This document shows, piece after piece, positions 22,310 to 34,700 of a stretch of 64,000 nt of DNA. The first letter of the stretch is position 1. Every line of letters starts with the position of its first letter. Under the pieces are notes generated by a model, which did no database searches, had not been told where the DNA came from, and worked only from the letters and a program-made list of their open reading frames with translations. This DNA comes from Brassica napus (taxonomy: Eukaryota; Streptophyta; Magnoliopsida; Brassicales; Brassicaceae). The stretch spans positions 25,790,423 through 25,854,422 of the forward strand of contig NC_063436.1 of assembly GCF_020379485.1 (NCBI RefSeq), given 5' to 3'. Position numbers and translations under genes: made by a program.

Positions 22310-23633
22310 CTAGATTTTGACCCGCGCAACCGCGCGGGTGTTTGTTTTTATTTTTTTTATACATAAATTATTATTTTTAAACATTAGTGATATTTTTTTT
22401 AACATTAATCATATACTTAAATGTTTATATAACTATTTCAAATATAATAATTTTATAATTTACATGTTATAATTAATCATTTGGTTAAAACCGTATGTAT
22501 TTTCACTTCTTATTATATATTTATCTTATTGTATTTGCATTTACTTATTAAGCAAATTATTATATTCATGAGAAAACATATTTTAAAATTATTTTGTATT
22601 TAATTTATGCTAAATTCTGACCGTGTTTCAAAGCTGTATTTCTTTTTACTAATATTTTTTATACTTATTCATTTTAGATAATATATTATTGTATATACAA
22701 AAGTCTAAGATATGTTAATTTTTAGACATGTATTATAAGGTTTGTTAATTTTAAGCCGTTCTATCATCATATTATATTTTTAAAATAAATAATTTATATT
22801 TATGAAAATAAAATTTATAAATTTATCAATTGAATATACTTTTATCATATTTATTTAAGTATAATAATTATATTTTAACATGATCATGACTATAAAGTGG
22901 GTAAAATAGAATATAATTTATTTATTTTTCATTTTATAAACGATAACTTAAAATATATTAAATTATTGTTAAAATACTTTCACACAGATTTATTAGAATT
23001 TTTAAATATAATATATAAATATATATTATATTTAAAATGAAAATATATTATGATTAAAGTAGTTACAAATATTTTATATTATAAGCTTTAAAGAAATACA
23101 TGTTAATATTTATACATGTATTATATATTTTGCTTAATCCATCTTACCAACATATTAGATTTTATTTTTGAACATAAATATTTTATACTTATGAAAATAA
23201 AATTTATAAATTTAATACAATTTTATTATACTTAGCTCAATATAATAATTTTCCTTTAATATGATTGATTATGATTATATAATATATAAAATATTACAGA
23301 ATTTTTTATTTTTTATTTTATAAATGATTACTGAATTTATTAATGTATAATAATATTTCAAACTAATTTCGAAATTAATGAAAAATATTTAAATATAATT
23401 TCGAAAATGAAGATCTTGTGAAAATCTTTTAAAACAGATTTGTTAGATTTTTAAAATAAATATATTTATATTTTAAATAAAAAGATATCAAAAGATATTA
23501 TGATTAAAGTATTTTAAAGATTCTATGTATTATTATTCTTAATAAAATATATTTAATAATATTTCAAAGTGATGGTCCAAATAAAAAAAATCACACATGA
23601 AAGAAGTCATGACTTCTCTTTTAATATATAAGA
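22310..23633 (-). mobile_element. Short non-autonomous Helitron, 1.3 kb
   Basis: On the minus strand it starts TCTTATATATTAAAAGAGAA at 23633 and ends with a GC hairpin (ACCCGCGC, loop, GCGCGGGT) followed by CAAAATCTAG at 22310. The host bases A and T flank it. TC start, hairpin and CTRR end are the Helitron signature. The body is AT-rich and non-coding. The element at 27942-28716 begins with the same TCTTATATATTAAA and shares ATTCATGTGTGATTTTT-like sequence. Confidence 0.8.
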
Positions 23634-23774
23634 TTATTCAAAGAGATAAAGTATTTAGCTCTATTTTGTTAGGTTTACATGTGCAGTGAGAATCTGAGTT
23701 TTTATGGTATAGGTTATCTACAACCATTGCATTTGGGTATTTTTCAGCAATTATTTACGTATTTTTTTATCGGT

Positions 23775-24115
23775 AATTCTCTAAAATATATATTTTTAAG
23801 TTTTTGTCACAAAAATAGATCCTAAAAACTAAAATGACCAAAATAGTATTTTTTGAATTTATTTTTATTTTTAAAATTTGAAATCTTTCCCCAAAACTCC
23901 ACTCTTCAACCCTAAACCCTAAACCTTAAACCTTAAACCCTAAACTTTAAACTTTACCCCTTAACTCTAAACCCTAATGTTTAGATTAATTAACTTTAGA
24001 GGTATAAGTGTATATTTACTTCTTTTGATAAAATATTTTAAGTCTATTTTAGTCATTTTTATTTTTAAAGTTTATATTTGTGACAAAAACTTTTTTAAGT
24101 CTATCCTAAAGAATT
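23775..24115. mobile_element. Foldback MITE with telomere-like core, copy 1
   Basis: Arms are inverted copies: left TTTTTGTCACAAAAATAG and ACTAAAATGACCAAAATAG pair with right TTTAGTCATTTTTATTTTTA and TTTGTGACAAAAACTTTTTT. The core (about 23905-23985) is a run of CCCTAAA and CCTTAAA units. The element at 39551-39868 has the same arms with the core in the opposite orientation. Confidence 0.6.
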
Positions 24116-25662
24116 TTTTTTTATTATATATTATCAAAAGGTTTAGTACGATATAAATATTCTTTTCCTACATTACCCATATAAAATATGAAACACACTT
24201 TTGTCATTAAACAAAAACGGTAGATCGATTATTTTCAGAAAAGTAAGGAAAAAACTAATGCATGCGTCGTAGTAAAGTAAGGAAATAATCGAAGTGGCGT
24301 AGCAGGTATGCATTATGTGCTATGTTTATATAGTTGCTACTTGCTACTCCAATACACATACACACATATTGTATACTATGTGGGTACACTTTTACTTTCT
24401 TTTAACTTTGCGTCGATATTGGCAGCCGCCTGTATTCGTAATATTAATAATTAATTGATTGTTAAATGAAATGCATTATTCTTTGTGATAACTTTAATGC
24501 ACTTAAAGATCAACGTAGCATCCCACTATCTTCATTCACCACATTTCAGAAAATTACAAATATGAACGACTACTTATTGTTATTTCCGGATACATCTTAA
24601 GTCTTATTACTTCTTATATACTATTCATGCCAAACAATGTAGTTGTTAAAAAATAAACTGATATCACCCATTTTTATCCAGTATTTTTTTAGATCAGTTT
24701 TTCGTCTACTTCTAAGTGCTGACTAAAAGCATACACTTTCTCAGCGGAATTTCGAGGTGTTGATTTGAGGTATTATATGACATCAGATTTATATCTCTGC
24801 TCATTGCGAAAATTATAATTTTAAATACTATTAAATTAAATACTGAATCATATAAATTTTGATAGTAAATCTATAGAAACATATTTATTTTACCAAAGTA
24901 TATCTGATATGAATATTATTAAATTTATTTAGAAAATAATAAATCGTTATGTCCCATATAAATTAAAAACTAGCTGAAATTTTTGCAATTTTTTGCAAAA
25001 TGAGAAAATGTATTAGTAACCATCTCACAACCCATTATGGTGGAGATAAGTTTTTTTTTTCTGTATTGTGAAAATATCCTCCTAAAAAATTTAATTTATA
25101 ATTAATCTAATGACACACATATAATAAAAACGACGTAAATATAAAGATAACCTACACTTCACTAGAATAGCTTTTGACGTAAAAAAAAAACCCTACACTT
25201 CACAAGACCTTTTTGGACATGATATTAAAATTGTTAATTTTCATAAATCTAGCAGACTTAACACCAAAAAGGTTTTAACTTTTAACTTATACCCCTTAAC
25301 AATATCATTGCAAAGCGTTTTTTCCTCGTAGGCTAGCAATGAATTTTTTTTAAGATGCCAATTTCGGATTTAATATTGAATTTCCCATAAAATAGCATGC
25401 TTTAAATAAAATTGTTTTTCTAGATCATTTTGGTTAGAATGATTTAAATAGAATATCCAAACATGTATTTAACACATTTCTATTCAAGATTTGGTAAAAA
25501 ACTTGGAAGATGCAACCACTAACTTCCATAATTTGGTTTACAAAAGTATAAAGTTGCTCATTCAATTAATTTTTTTACCCATCATAATAGGTCTAATGGT
25601 GGTTCGGTTAACGTCTCCTTGCAGGAGATAATTATATCTAAGTTAGTTTCGATTAAAAACTA
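24116..25662. other. AT-rich intergenic sequence
   Basis: No gene or clean element boundary recognised. A direct repeat of CCTACACTTCAC occurs near 25151 and 25192. Confidence 0.4.
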
Positions 25663-26568
25663 TCTATACTATTATTTGCGAAGTAAATTTTTGCAACGGA
25701 GCTCTCACGTTGAAAGTTAAGAGCGGTTAATATCTATACTACCCTTAATGAATTTTATATATGATTTATTATATAATTAAAAACGAATTTTTATTAATAA
25801 TATATTTTTTTTAAGATAATTCTTATGTATTTTGTTGTTATCTTAAAACATATTTTTCAATTATAAAAATAAAAAGTAAGATATAAAACAATTTATAATA
25901 AATTAAGTGGTTAAAGTCAATGTTACCCAAGTTAGAGCGGTTAATATCTATACTACCCTTAATGAATTTTATATATGATTTATTATATAATTAAAAACGA
26001 ATTTTTATTAATAATTTATTTTTTTTAGATAATTCTTATGTATTTTGTTGTTATCTTAAAACATATTTTTCAATTATAAAAATAAAAAGTAAGATATAAA
26101 ACAATTTATAATAAATTAAGTGGTTAAAGTCAATGTTACCCTTAATGAATTTTATATATAATTAATTACATAATTAAAAACGAAATTTTAATTATAATAT
26201 TATATTTTTTTTTAATAAGATAATTCTTATAAATTGTGTTGTTATCTTAAAAAATGTTCAATTATAAAAGTTAGGAAAATAACATATAAAAAATTCAAAA
26301 TTAAATATTAATCAATTAAATTTGTATAAAGATAATTTTTTAAAATATTTCTAATATGTGAATGTTTTCTTTTAAAATTTCTGCACAATAATAAACATAT
26401 ATATTTTAATTAAATTTTTTGTCATATATATATATAATTTGATGTTTGATTTATTTTTTTTGAAAATATAAATAATAAGTTATCATACTGATTTTTGAAT
26501 TAATAAAAAATAAATTAATAAATATTTTTAAAATAATTAAGCCCGCATGTGCGGACAAAACACCTAGT
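25663..26568 (+). mobile_element. Short Helitron with internal 214-bp tandem repeats
   Basis: Begins TCTATACTATTATTTGCGAA after host A. Ends with the hairpin CCCGCATGTGCGG, then ACAAAACACCTAG before host T (26569). Inside, a 214-base unit beginning GAGCGGTTAATATCTATACT is tandemly repeated (25721 and 25935), with a third partial copy from 26138. No coding capacity. Confidence 0.8.
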
Positions 26569-26733
26569 TTTACTTAAATTAAAAGTCTATTAGTATATCA
26601 ATAATTAAATATATGATTGAATATATATATATATATAACATTTTTTAAAATATATATAACGTATAACTTTTGAAAAGTTTATGCTGTACGAAATTTAAAT
26701 TATTTATGTTGGGGTCCGGACCGTCCGGTCACT

Positions 26734-26741
26734 TATAAATA
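26734..26741 (+). promoter_or_regulatory. TATA box of the polygalacturonase gene
   Basis: TATAAATA, 68 bases before the ATG at 26809. The region between is a CT-rich leader typical of plant genes. A short GC-rich palindrome (GGTCCGGACC) lies just upstream. Confidence 0.6.
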
Positions 26742-26808
26742 TAACTCTTCCATTCATACAACAGATAATAATAATCCAATTTCATTTCTCCTATCCTAGA
26801 AAACTGCC

Positions 26809-29800
26809 ATGGGAACCTTTCTCTCCACCGTCGGTTTCCTTCTACTCCTCCTTCTCAGCCACTATGGTGGCTTAACCGGAGCCACCGATGCCGAACATAG
26901 CCTCAGAGCCACCGATTCCCATACTCATCGCCACCGACGCCACCACGGTCACCGTCGCGGAGAAGAGTTTGAGTACTCAGCCTTATCTTGTAGAGCTTAT
27001 TCAGCGTCTCTTGACGAGTTCGGCGCCGTAGGAGACGGTGTGACCTCAAACACGGCGGCGTTTCGCGACGCAGTGTCGCAGCTTAGCCGCTTCGCAGACT
27101 ACGGTGGCTCATTGTTATTTGTTCCCGCTGGACGGTGGCTTACCGGAAGTTTTAACCTCACCAGCCATTTCACGCTTTTCCTCCACCGTGATGCTGTTCT
27201 CCTCGCCTCCCAAGTAAGCTTTTTTTCCCTCCATCATATTAACTATTATAGAATTATATAATTAACTAGGAATATTCCCCGTGACACAAAACTCCACAAA
27301 TGTCATTGATGAATATATTTCTTTCCTGTTGTAAATTTGTTGCTGTTACATTCATACATACACGTGAGATTGTTGGCCAGCTTCTGATGATATATGGTTG
27401 GGCCATTCAATTTATGTTTTTGTTTCTTGGTGAATTATTAAAACTTTTAAAGTAGCACATATTGAAATTGTAATTAACAAAAGCAAACTATTGATTAGTT
27501 GACTAAAGTTTACAAAAGCAAAAAAAGTAACGAAGAGTCATTAACAAAAGCAACAAAGTAATGAATAGTATAAACTTTAGTTGACCTATAAGATTAATGA
27601 CCATTTCGTTACTTTTTTGCTTTTGTAAACTTTCTACTAAAAGCAAACTATTGATTTGGTTTAAAATGCGTTTACTCTAAAAGTAGAGGAGAGTTAAGCA
27701 AAGACGACAAAATAGGCAAAGACGTAAAGTTAGTGGGGATCGTTTTAAGAGTCTGCGACCATTGTTAGGATGATGTCTCACCCGTACATTTCAATTCCAT
27801 CTCTCAGCCAACAGCCACAACCTACTTTTGGGCCTTGGTCTAAAATAATAGCTTTATCATTTCCACCATATGTGACCGTTTTGAAAAAATAATCATGTAA
27901 AAACTTTCTGACCCTAGTTGTAAAATTATAGATTAAGAAAATCTTATATATTAAATCAGAAATCACAACCTTGATTCATGTGTGATTTTTAAAAAAATGG
28001 ACATATTCCTAGAAAGTCATGTTACATTTAATTTCTAATCTTATCATTTAAATTTTAGGTCTACCAGAAATTTTTATTGGGTTATCAATAATTGGATTTA
28101 AACAATAGATGATTCATTGGATTTATAGATAGTATAAATTAAATAGATATAATTTAATGTTGTAATACTATAACTCTATATGTTAAATATTTAAATATTT
28201 ATCGATGTTAAATTTTAAAATTATAAAGATTTTTTTTTTAAATAACAAAAATCATATTATCTAACAATGATTACTACCTTAAACCAATGAAAACCAAATT
28301 TCAAACTATATAGTTTATTTTAAAAATTAAACAAAAATAAATGTTTAATTATTTACTCGATAATATAAATCTATGAAGCAAAAATTTTAATTTTTTAAAA
28401 AAATTCTAAATTTGTGAAATGTTACAATATCTTTGAATATGACAATAAAAAAATATTTTACTAATCTTTATATATATAGTTACGATTTTAATAATGAAAT
28501 AATAATCCGAAAATATATATATAGAAGAAGATACAAATACATGTGAAAGTTTGAAATAATATATTCAATGAAAAATATACCGTAAACTTATTATGTTTTA
28601 AAAATTGATAGACACACATATATTATAATATATACTAATTTAGAATTGAAAATAAAATATTTATATAAAAATAAATGAAAACAAAAACCTGCGCGATTGC
28701 GCGGGTCGAGATCTAGTGTAATATTAAGATCTTAGTTATGTTATTTAGTATTAGTTTTTCATTTTTTATAATAAAAAACTAAGAAAAATAAAGTCGAATA
28801 TAGTTAAAAGTTCATGTCTAGTGTCTAATAATAAAGTTTGCCTAGTTCTAAGCTAATTATAAAAATTCTTTATCCTTACGTTATTTGTAGGAAGAAAGTG
28901 ATTATGAAGTGATAGAGCCATTGCCTTCATACGGACGAGGGAGAGACACAGATGGTGGAAGATTCATCAGTCTACTTTTCGGTTCAAACTTAACCGATGT
29001 GGTTATCACCGGTTAGTAGTTCAATTAGTGCCAAATTGACAGAAATACTGAAATTTTCCTAATTCAAATTGAGCTTTATTTTGAAAGGTGAGAATGGGAC
29101 TATTGATGGACAAGGAGAGCCATGGTGGGGAAAATTCAAGAGAGGAGAACTAAAGTACACAAGACCATATTTGATTGAGATTATGCATTCTAACGGAATC
29201 CAAATCTCTAATCTCACCTTCTTGAATTCGCCTTCTTGGCATATCCACCCGGTTTACAGCAGGTAAAAAACTCACCCGGTTTAACAACTCGGTTACCAAA
29301 TTCTAAACCGGTTTTGTTTATCTTATTTAAACATGTGCAGCAACATTGTTATCCAAGGTTTAACAATATTAGCACCGGTCACCGTACCAAACACCGACGG
29401 GATTAACCCAGGTACAAAACCATACCGGTAACCGGTTTAGAAAAATCTGGCTGAAACTCAATCCGGTTTATTTTTAGATTCTTGCACGAACACGAGGATC
29501 GAAGATTGCTACATTGTCTCTGGTGACGATTGTATCGCCGTGAAGAGTGGATGGGATCAGTATGGAATCAACTACGGCATGCCAACGAAACAGCTCTTGA
29601 TCCGACGGCTCACATGCATCTCACCTGACAGTGCTGTCATCGCTCTCGGTAGCGAGATGTCCGGTGGTATTGAGGATGTTCGAGCTGAAGACATCGTCGC
29701 CATTAACTCTGAGTCTGGAATCAGGTATGTAACCAAAAAACAAACCTGTTTAGTTTGGTGTCGGTTTGATTAAACCGGAATCAAAACATGCAGGATTAAA

Positions 29801-30256
29801 ACAGCGGTTGGACGTGGAGGGTACGTGAAGGATGTGTACGTAAGAGGTATGACGATGAAGACAATGAAGTATGTCTTTTGGATGACCGGGAGTTACGGTT
29901 CGCATCCAGACGAGCATTATGATCCGAAAGCCTTACCGGTTATTCAGAACATTAACTATCAAGACATGGTCGCAGAGAACGTGACCATGCCGGCTCAGTT
30001 GGCTGGAATAACGGGAGATGAGTTTACTGGGATATGTATCTCTAACGTGACCATCACGCTTTCTAAGAAACCTAAGAAAGTGCTCTGGAATTGTACGGAT
30101 GTTTCTGGTTATACAAGTGGTGTGACTCCGGAGCCTTGTCAGCTGTTGCCGGAGAAGCAACCGGGGACTGTTGTGCCGTGTAACTTCCCGGAAAGTCCTA
30201 TTCCTATTGAGGAAGTGAAGCTACAACGTTGTTACACCAGAAGAAGGCACATGTGA
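26809..30256 (+). CDS. GH28 polygalacturonase-like protein, six exons, apparently intact
   Basis: Exons 26809-27213, 28891-29011, 29088-29262, 29341-29411, 29478-29724 and 29794-30256 join in phase to 493 residues. It begins with a signal peptide (FLSTVGFLLLLLLSHYGGL), then a His/Arg-rich stretch. The parallel beta-helix domain follows, with the conserved motifs NTDGINP (exon 4), GDDCIAVKSG (exon 5) and RIKTAVGRGG (across exons 5-6). The plant clade variant GSEMSGG stands where fungal enzymes have a His motif. Members hydrolyse homogalacturonan in the cell wall; secretion is predicted. Position and similarity fit At4g23500. Intron 1 is 1.7 kb and carries a Helitron and a small inverted repeat, but splice sites and frame are undamaged. 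Confidence 0.92.
27506..27633. repeat. Inverted repeat in intron 1 of the polygalacturonase gene
   Basis: AAAGTTTACAAAAGCAAAAA and the bases after it (27510-27538) are inverted at 27605-27633 as TTCGTTACTTTTTTGCTTTT and on. Arms of about 29 bases are separated by 66 bases, which contain further related sequence. Probably a MITE relic; the transcript could form a hairpin. Confidence 0.6.
27942..28716 (+). mobile_element. 775-bp Helitron in intron 1 of the polygalacturonase gene
   Basis: Starts TCTTATATATTAAATCAGAA after host A and ends with hairpin CCTGCGCGATTGCGCGG plus GTCGAGATCTAG before host T. It shares its 5' end with the element at 22310-23633. Same strand as the gene. Non-coding. Confidence 0.78.
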
Positions 30257-30842
30257 AGATGACAACGTTTTATTTTATTTTACAAATACGTTTCTTGGAT
30301 TATAAGTAAATGTTTTATCAAATGGGATGGATGGACTTTATTGAATATTATACAAAAGTTTCTTAAATATTCTTCTTGATCATTAGAGGAAATATAAAGC
30401 AGAGGCTTAACGTGAGACCCAATTAACCAGAGAAGTCTCTTCAAATTTGCTGACACCGGAATGATGCAAATCAAAGCGCTACACAGTAACAATACCTAGC
30501 GCACGTCAAGGGAAGCCACAAAAGTTTATTTAACAAAATTTAGGTTAATGAAGACCTTTTGAAGGAATTTGAATATAGAACCAGATTTTCAAGAGATTAG
30601 TGTGTCCTTTCAGGCTCAGAGAAGCAAGACCATTGGGCATCTCTTGGAAGTTTTCAAGGTTTAGAAGACTCTCAGCCTCCTTTTGCATTAAACTGCTACA
30701 TTAAACAAATGACGTTTTAGTGTGGCATTTCTTTGCTACTTGATGTACGATTTCACGTAGACTTAACTCTCTCCCACCAGTTCTTCTATATATTGAAGTA
30801 GTTTAACTCTCTCATTTTCTCACTCTCATACCAAAATACTTT

Positions 30843-30880
<38 letters not shown>

Positions 30881-31315
30881 CGGTTGTGTAAGAATGTCCG
30901 ATTCACATAGCCTTCAAGATATATTTCACGAGACAAATGCTGGTAAACTAATCCCCTTAACCTCATTTTGTAAGCAATTGCCAATAGATTACGCATGAAC
31001 CCAGTCAACATAACTTCTTATATATGTTTTAATAAAATATAATATTAAGCAAAACCTTGTCTCACTTTTGTCATGAGAACTTATAAGGTTTTTTGTTGTC
31101 TTTTATTGTTTTTTTTTTGCAGTCATAATAGCCATCCTGCAGAAGTCCGTCCTTCCTACAGAGAAATTGAGCACGAACTTTAGTCTCTAAAGTCGAAGCA
31201 CCAACACGAGGTATATTACTTGATAAAAAAGACTTCAAATCAACACCCTGTATAGTCATCATACCATAACTATAAGTCCATAACTATCAAAACAGAGGAA
31301 TTTCTAGCAAACTAA
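30257..31315. other. Region downstream of the polygalacturonase gene; CT microsatellite
   Basis: Contains the 3' flank of the polygalacturonase gene, two exon-like remnants on the minus strand (see 30545-39518) and a (CT)n microsatellite of about 17 units at 30843-30878. Confidence 0.5.
31313..31315. repeat. CACTA target-site duplication, left (TAA)
   Basis: TAA directly before CACTA; the same three bases follow the right end at 39037-39039. Confidence 0.85.
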
Positions 31316-31319
31316 CACT

Positions 31320-31660
31320 ACAAGAAAACAGCGGTATTCTAACGGACGTTCCAACGGAAAATGAATTCCTCAGAATATACCGAGGCATTTCCGAGGAAAT
31401 TCCGAGGAAACACAAAATTTTGCTTCCTCGGTATTCCGTCGGAATATTTCGACGGAATTCCGAGGAAAATTCATCTCGTCGGAATATTCCGACGGAATAC
31501 CGAGGAAACTAGTATTCCTCGGAAAAAACCGATGAATTCCGAGGAAATATTATAGACGTTAGAGAGCCGTTGGAGAGCCGTTGGGGGATTTTAAAAATTC
31601 CGAGGAAATTCCGACGAACTAGCCGTTTGCATCGGAATTCCGTCGGAATTTCCTCGGACC
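31320..31660. repeat. Left subterminal repeat array of the CACTA element
   Basis: Many copies of CCGAGGAA and its complement TTCCTCGG, with variants ending in GACGAA or GTCGGAA. Such arrays bind the element-encoded TnpA-type protein in En/Spm. Confidence 0.75.
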
Positions 31661-31677
31661 GTCGGCAGGATTTCAAC

Positions 31678-31685
31678 TATAAATA
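31678..31685 (+). promoter_or_regulatory. TATA box of the CACTA transposase
   Basis: TATAAATA, 86 bases before the ATG at 31771 and directly after the subterminal repeat array, the place where En/Spm has its single promoter. Confidence 0.65.
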
Positions 31686-31770
31686 CAAGCACCCCTCTTC
31701 CTCTTCATTCACTCCATATCTTCATCCTCCCTCTCACTTTCTTTACACACGAATTTGATTCATAAAAAAC

Positions 31771-34700
31771 ATGTCTTCTTCAAATTATTTTCGTTCTTGG
31801 ATCGATCGACCTCATTTGGATCCGAACACGAGATTGCTTACGGAAGAATACCAACAAGGTATAACCGAATTCATGGGGTTAGTTCACCGACAACCGGAAG
31901 CAAAAACAGGTATGTTAAGATGTCCTTGCTCTAATTGTAAAAATAAAAAAGTTATTAAAGAATGGGATGTTTGGACTCATCTATATTTGAGTGGGTTTAC
32001 ACGAAGTTACAAAATTTGGTATCATCATGGAGAAACTGATTATGAACTTGGTAGTACTAGCGAACCTCAGCCAGCGGTTAGATTAGAAGATCCAATTAGA
32101 ACGGATGTAGATTACGGTGTAGGTACTGAGCAGATGGTAAATGATCATTTTAGAGGGGAAGATTTACCCAATGCCGAAGCTAGGAGATTTTATGATATGT
32201 TGGATGCTGGAAAGCAACCATTGTACGAAGGTTGCAGAGATGGTCATTCAGCTTTATCATCTGCTACAAGATTGATGGGCATTAAGACGGATTATAATTT
32301 GGCTGAAGACTGTGTGGATGCGATTGCTGATTATGTAAAAGGTATTCTACCCGAAGATAATGTAGCTCCTGGCTCATACTACGAGGTTCAGAAACTCGTA
32401 GCTGGTCTTGGTTTATCGTATCAGGTAATAGATGTATGCAGAGACAACTGCATGATTTATTGGAGGGCGGATGAACAGCGGGTTTCATGCAAATTTTGTG
32501 GGAAGCCTCGTTATAAAGATACGAGTGGAAGAGTTCCAGTACCATATAAAAGGATGTGGTATTTGCCTTTGACGGAAAGGTTGCAGAGGCTGTATCTGTC
32601 TGAACGCACAGCGCAACCAATGAGATGGCATGCGGAGCACTCAACAGATGGTGAGATCAGACATCCTTCAGATGCAAAAGCGTGGAAGCATTTCCAATCA
32701 AAGTATCCCGACTTTGCGTATGAGAGAAGAAATGTCTACCTTGGATTATGTACTGATGGTTTCAGCCCGTTTGGCAAGAGTGGAAGACAGTATTCTCTAT
32801 GGCCAGTCATTCTTACACCATACAACCTACCCCCAAACTTGTGCTTGCGACGAGAGTTTTTGTTTCTCTCGATTCTCGTTCCCGGACCAGAGCATCCTAA
32901 GAGATCACTTGATGTGTTTCTTCAGCCACTAATATATGAGTTGCAACAACTATGGACTCAAGGTGCTGAAACATACGATGTTTCGTATAAAGAAAACTTT
33001 CAAATGCGGGCAGTACTAATGTGGACAATAAGTGATTTTCCAGCATATGGTATGTTATCTGGATGGACAACGCATGGAAGGCTATCATGTCCATATTGTC
33101 AAGATAACACTGATGCTTTCCAACTAAAACACGGAAGGAAAACGTGTTGGTTTGACTGTCACAGGAGATTTCTACCACCAGATCATCCATATCGTAGAAG
33201 TAGGAATTTGTTTACGAAGAACAAGAGGGTGTTTGACAGTCCACCTCCGGAAATTCGTGGGAAAGATTTGAAGACACAACTTAGAGATTTTGGTGCAGAA
33301 AGGACGCCAGACGTCGGTGGACATGAGCATTTTCCGGTAGATGGTGTTGGAAACCTACATAACTGGCACAAAAAAAGTATTTTTTGGGATCTGCCATACT
33401 GGGAGGATCATCTACTAAGGCATAATTTAGATGTCATGCATATCGAGAAGAACTTTTTTGACAATCTCATGAACACGATCCTTAATGTTCAAGGTAAAAC
33501 AAAGGATAATTTGAAGTCAAGACTGGATTTAGTCGATATATGTGCTCGTTCAGAACTTCATGTTGATGAGAGTGGTAGGGCTCCTTTTCCCATATACCGA
33601 CTTGATGCAGCGGGAAAGGATGCGTTCTTTGATTGGATTTCAAACGATGTGGAATTTCCAGACGGTTACGCATCTAATTTGCGTAACTGTATCGACAGAA
33701 AGGAAGGAAAGTTTACTGGCTTGAAAAGCCATGATTGCCATGTAATGATGCAGCGTCTCCTTCCGTTTGCCTTCAAGGAACTATTACCACGAAATGTTCA
33801 TGAAGCAATTGCAGGGATAAGTGGTTTCTTCCGCGATTTATGCACAAGATCAGTGACTCTTGAAGGTATTGAAAATTTGAAGACTAACATAGCTGTGATT
33901 CAGTGCAACCTTGAGAAGATATTTCCTCCCTCATTTTTTGATGTTATGGAGCATCTTGTTATTCACCTGGTAAGAGAATTGGAACTTGGTGGTCCTGTGC
34001 AGTATAGATGGATGTATCTGTATGAGCGGTATATGTTCCATTTGAAGAAGATGGTGAAAAATTTAAGTAGGGTGGAAGGGTCTATAGTCGCACAGATGAT
34101 CAATGAAGAAACTTCAAACTTTGCCGAGTACTACTTTCCAGCAGAAGTTCAGACCAAAAACAGAAGACCTGCTCGGCATGATGATAGAGGCGAACGGGCA
34201 ACATATCATTGGAAGGTTCCAGACATTTTCACAGACGTTGGACGACTTAGCGGAAAACCAAAGGACCGTCGACTTACTGATCAGGAGCGCAGTCATTTGC
34301 AAACATATTTACTCACCAACTGCGAAGATGTTCTTCAATATGAAAGGATTTTCATGGCAGAAAAGCGGTTAGAATATAGATACGCCACAGAGGACGAACT
34401 AGAAGAAATGAAGCAGAGAGAATTTGGTGGATGGATGTTTACTTATGTGAGTGATGGTTTGGCCAGAGGTGAAACATTTGACGATTGGATACGCGAGATG
34501 GTCGTTGGACCAAACTTTGTTGTGAAGTCATATCCGAGATTTTGTACTCGAGGATATGCATTCACAACTCAGAAGAGGAGACGTTCGAGTACGACTTACG
34601 ATGCTGGTGTTTGTTCTGCATCAGGAGATGATGTATACTACGGACACATAAATGAGATTTTGGAAATCAAGTATTTGGGCATGGTTGGATTGCGCTGTAC

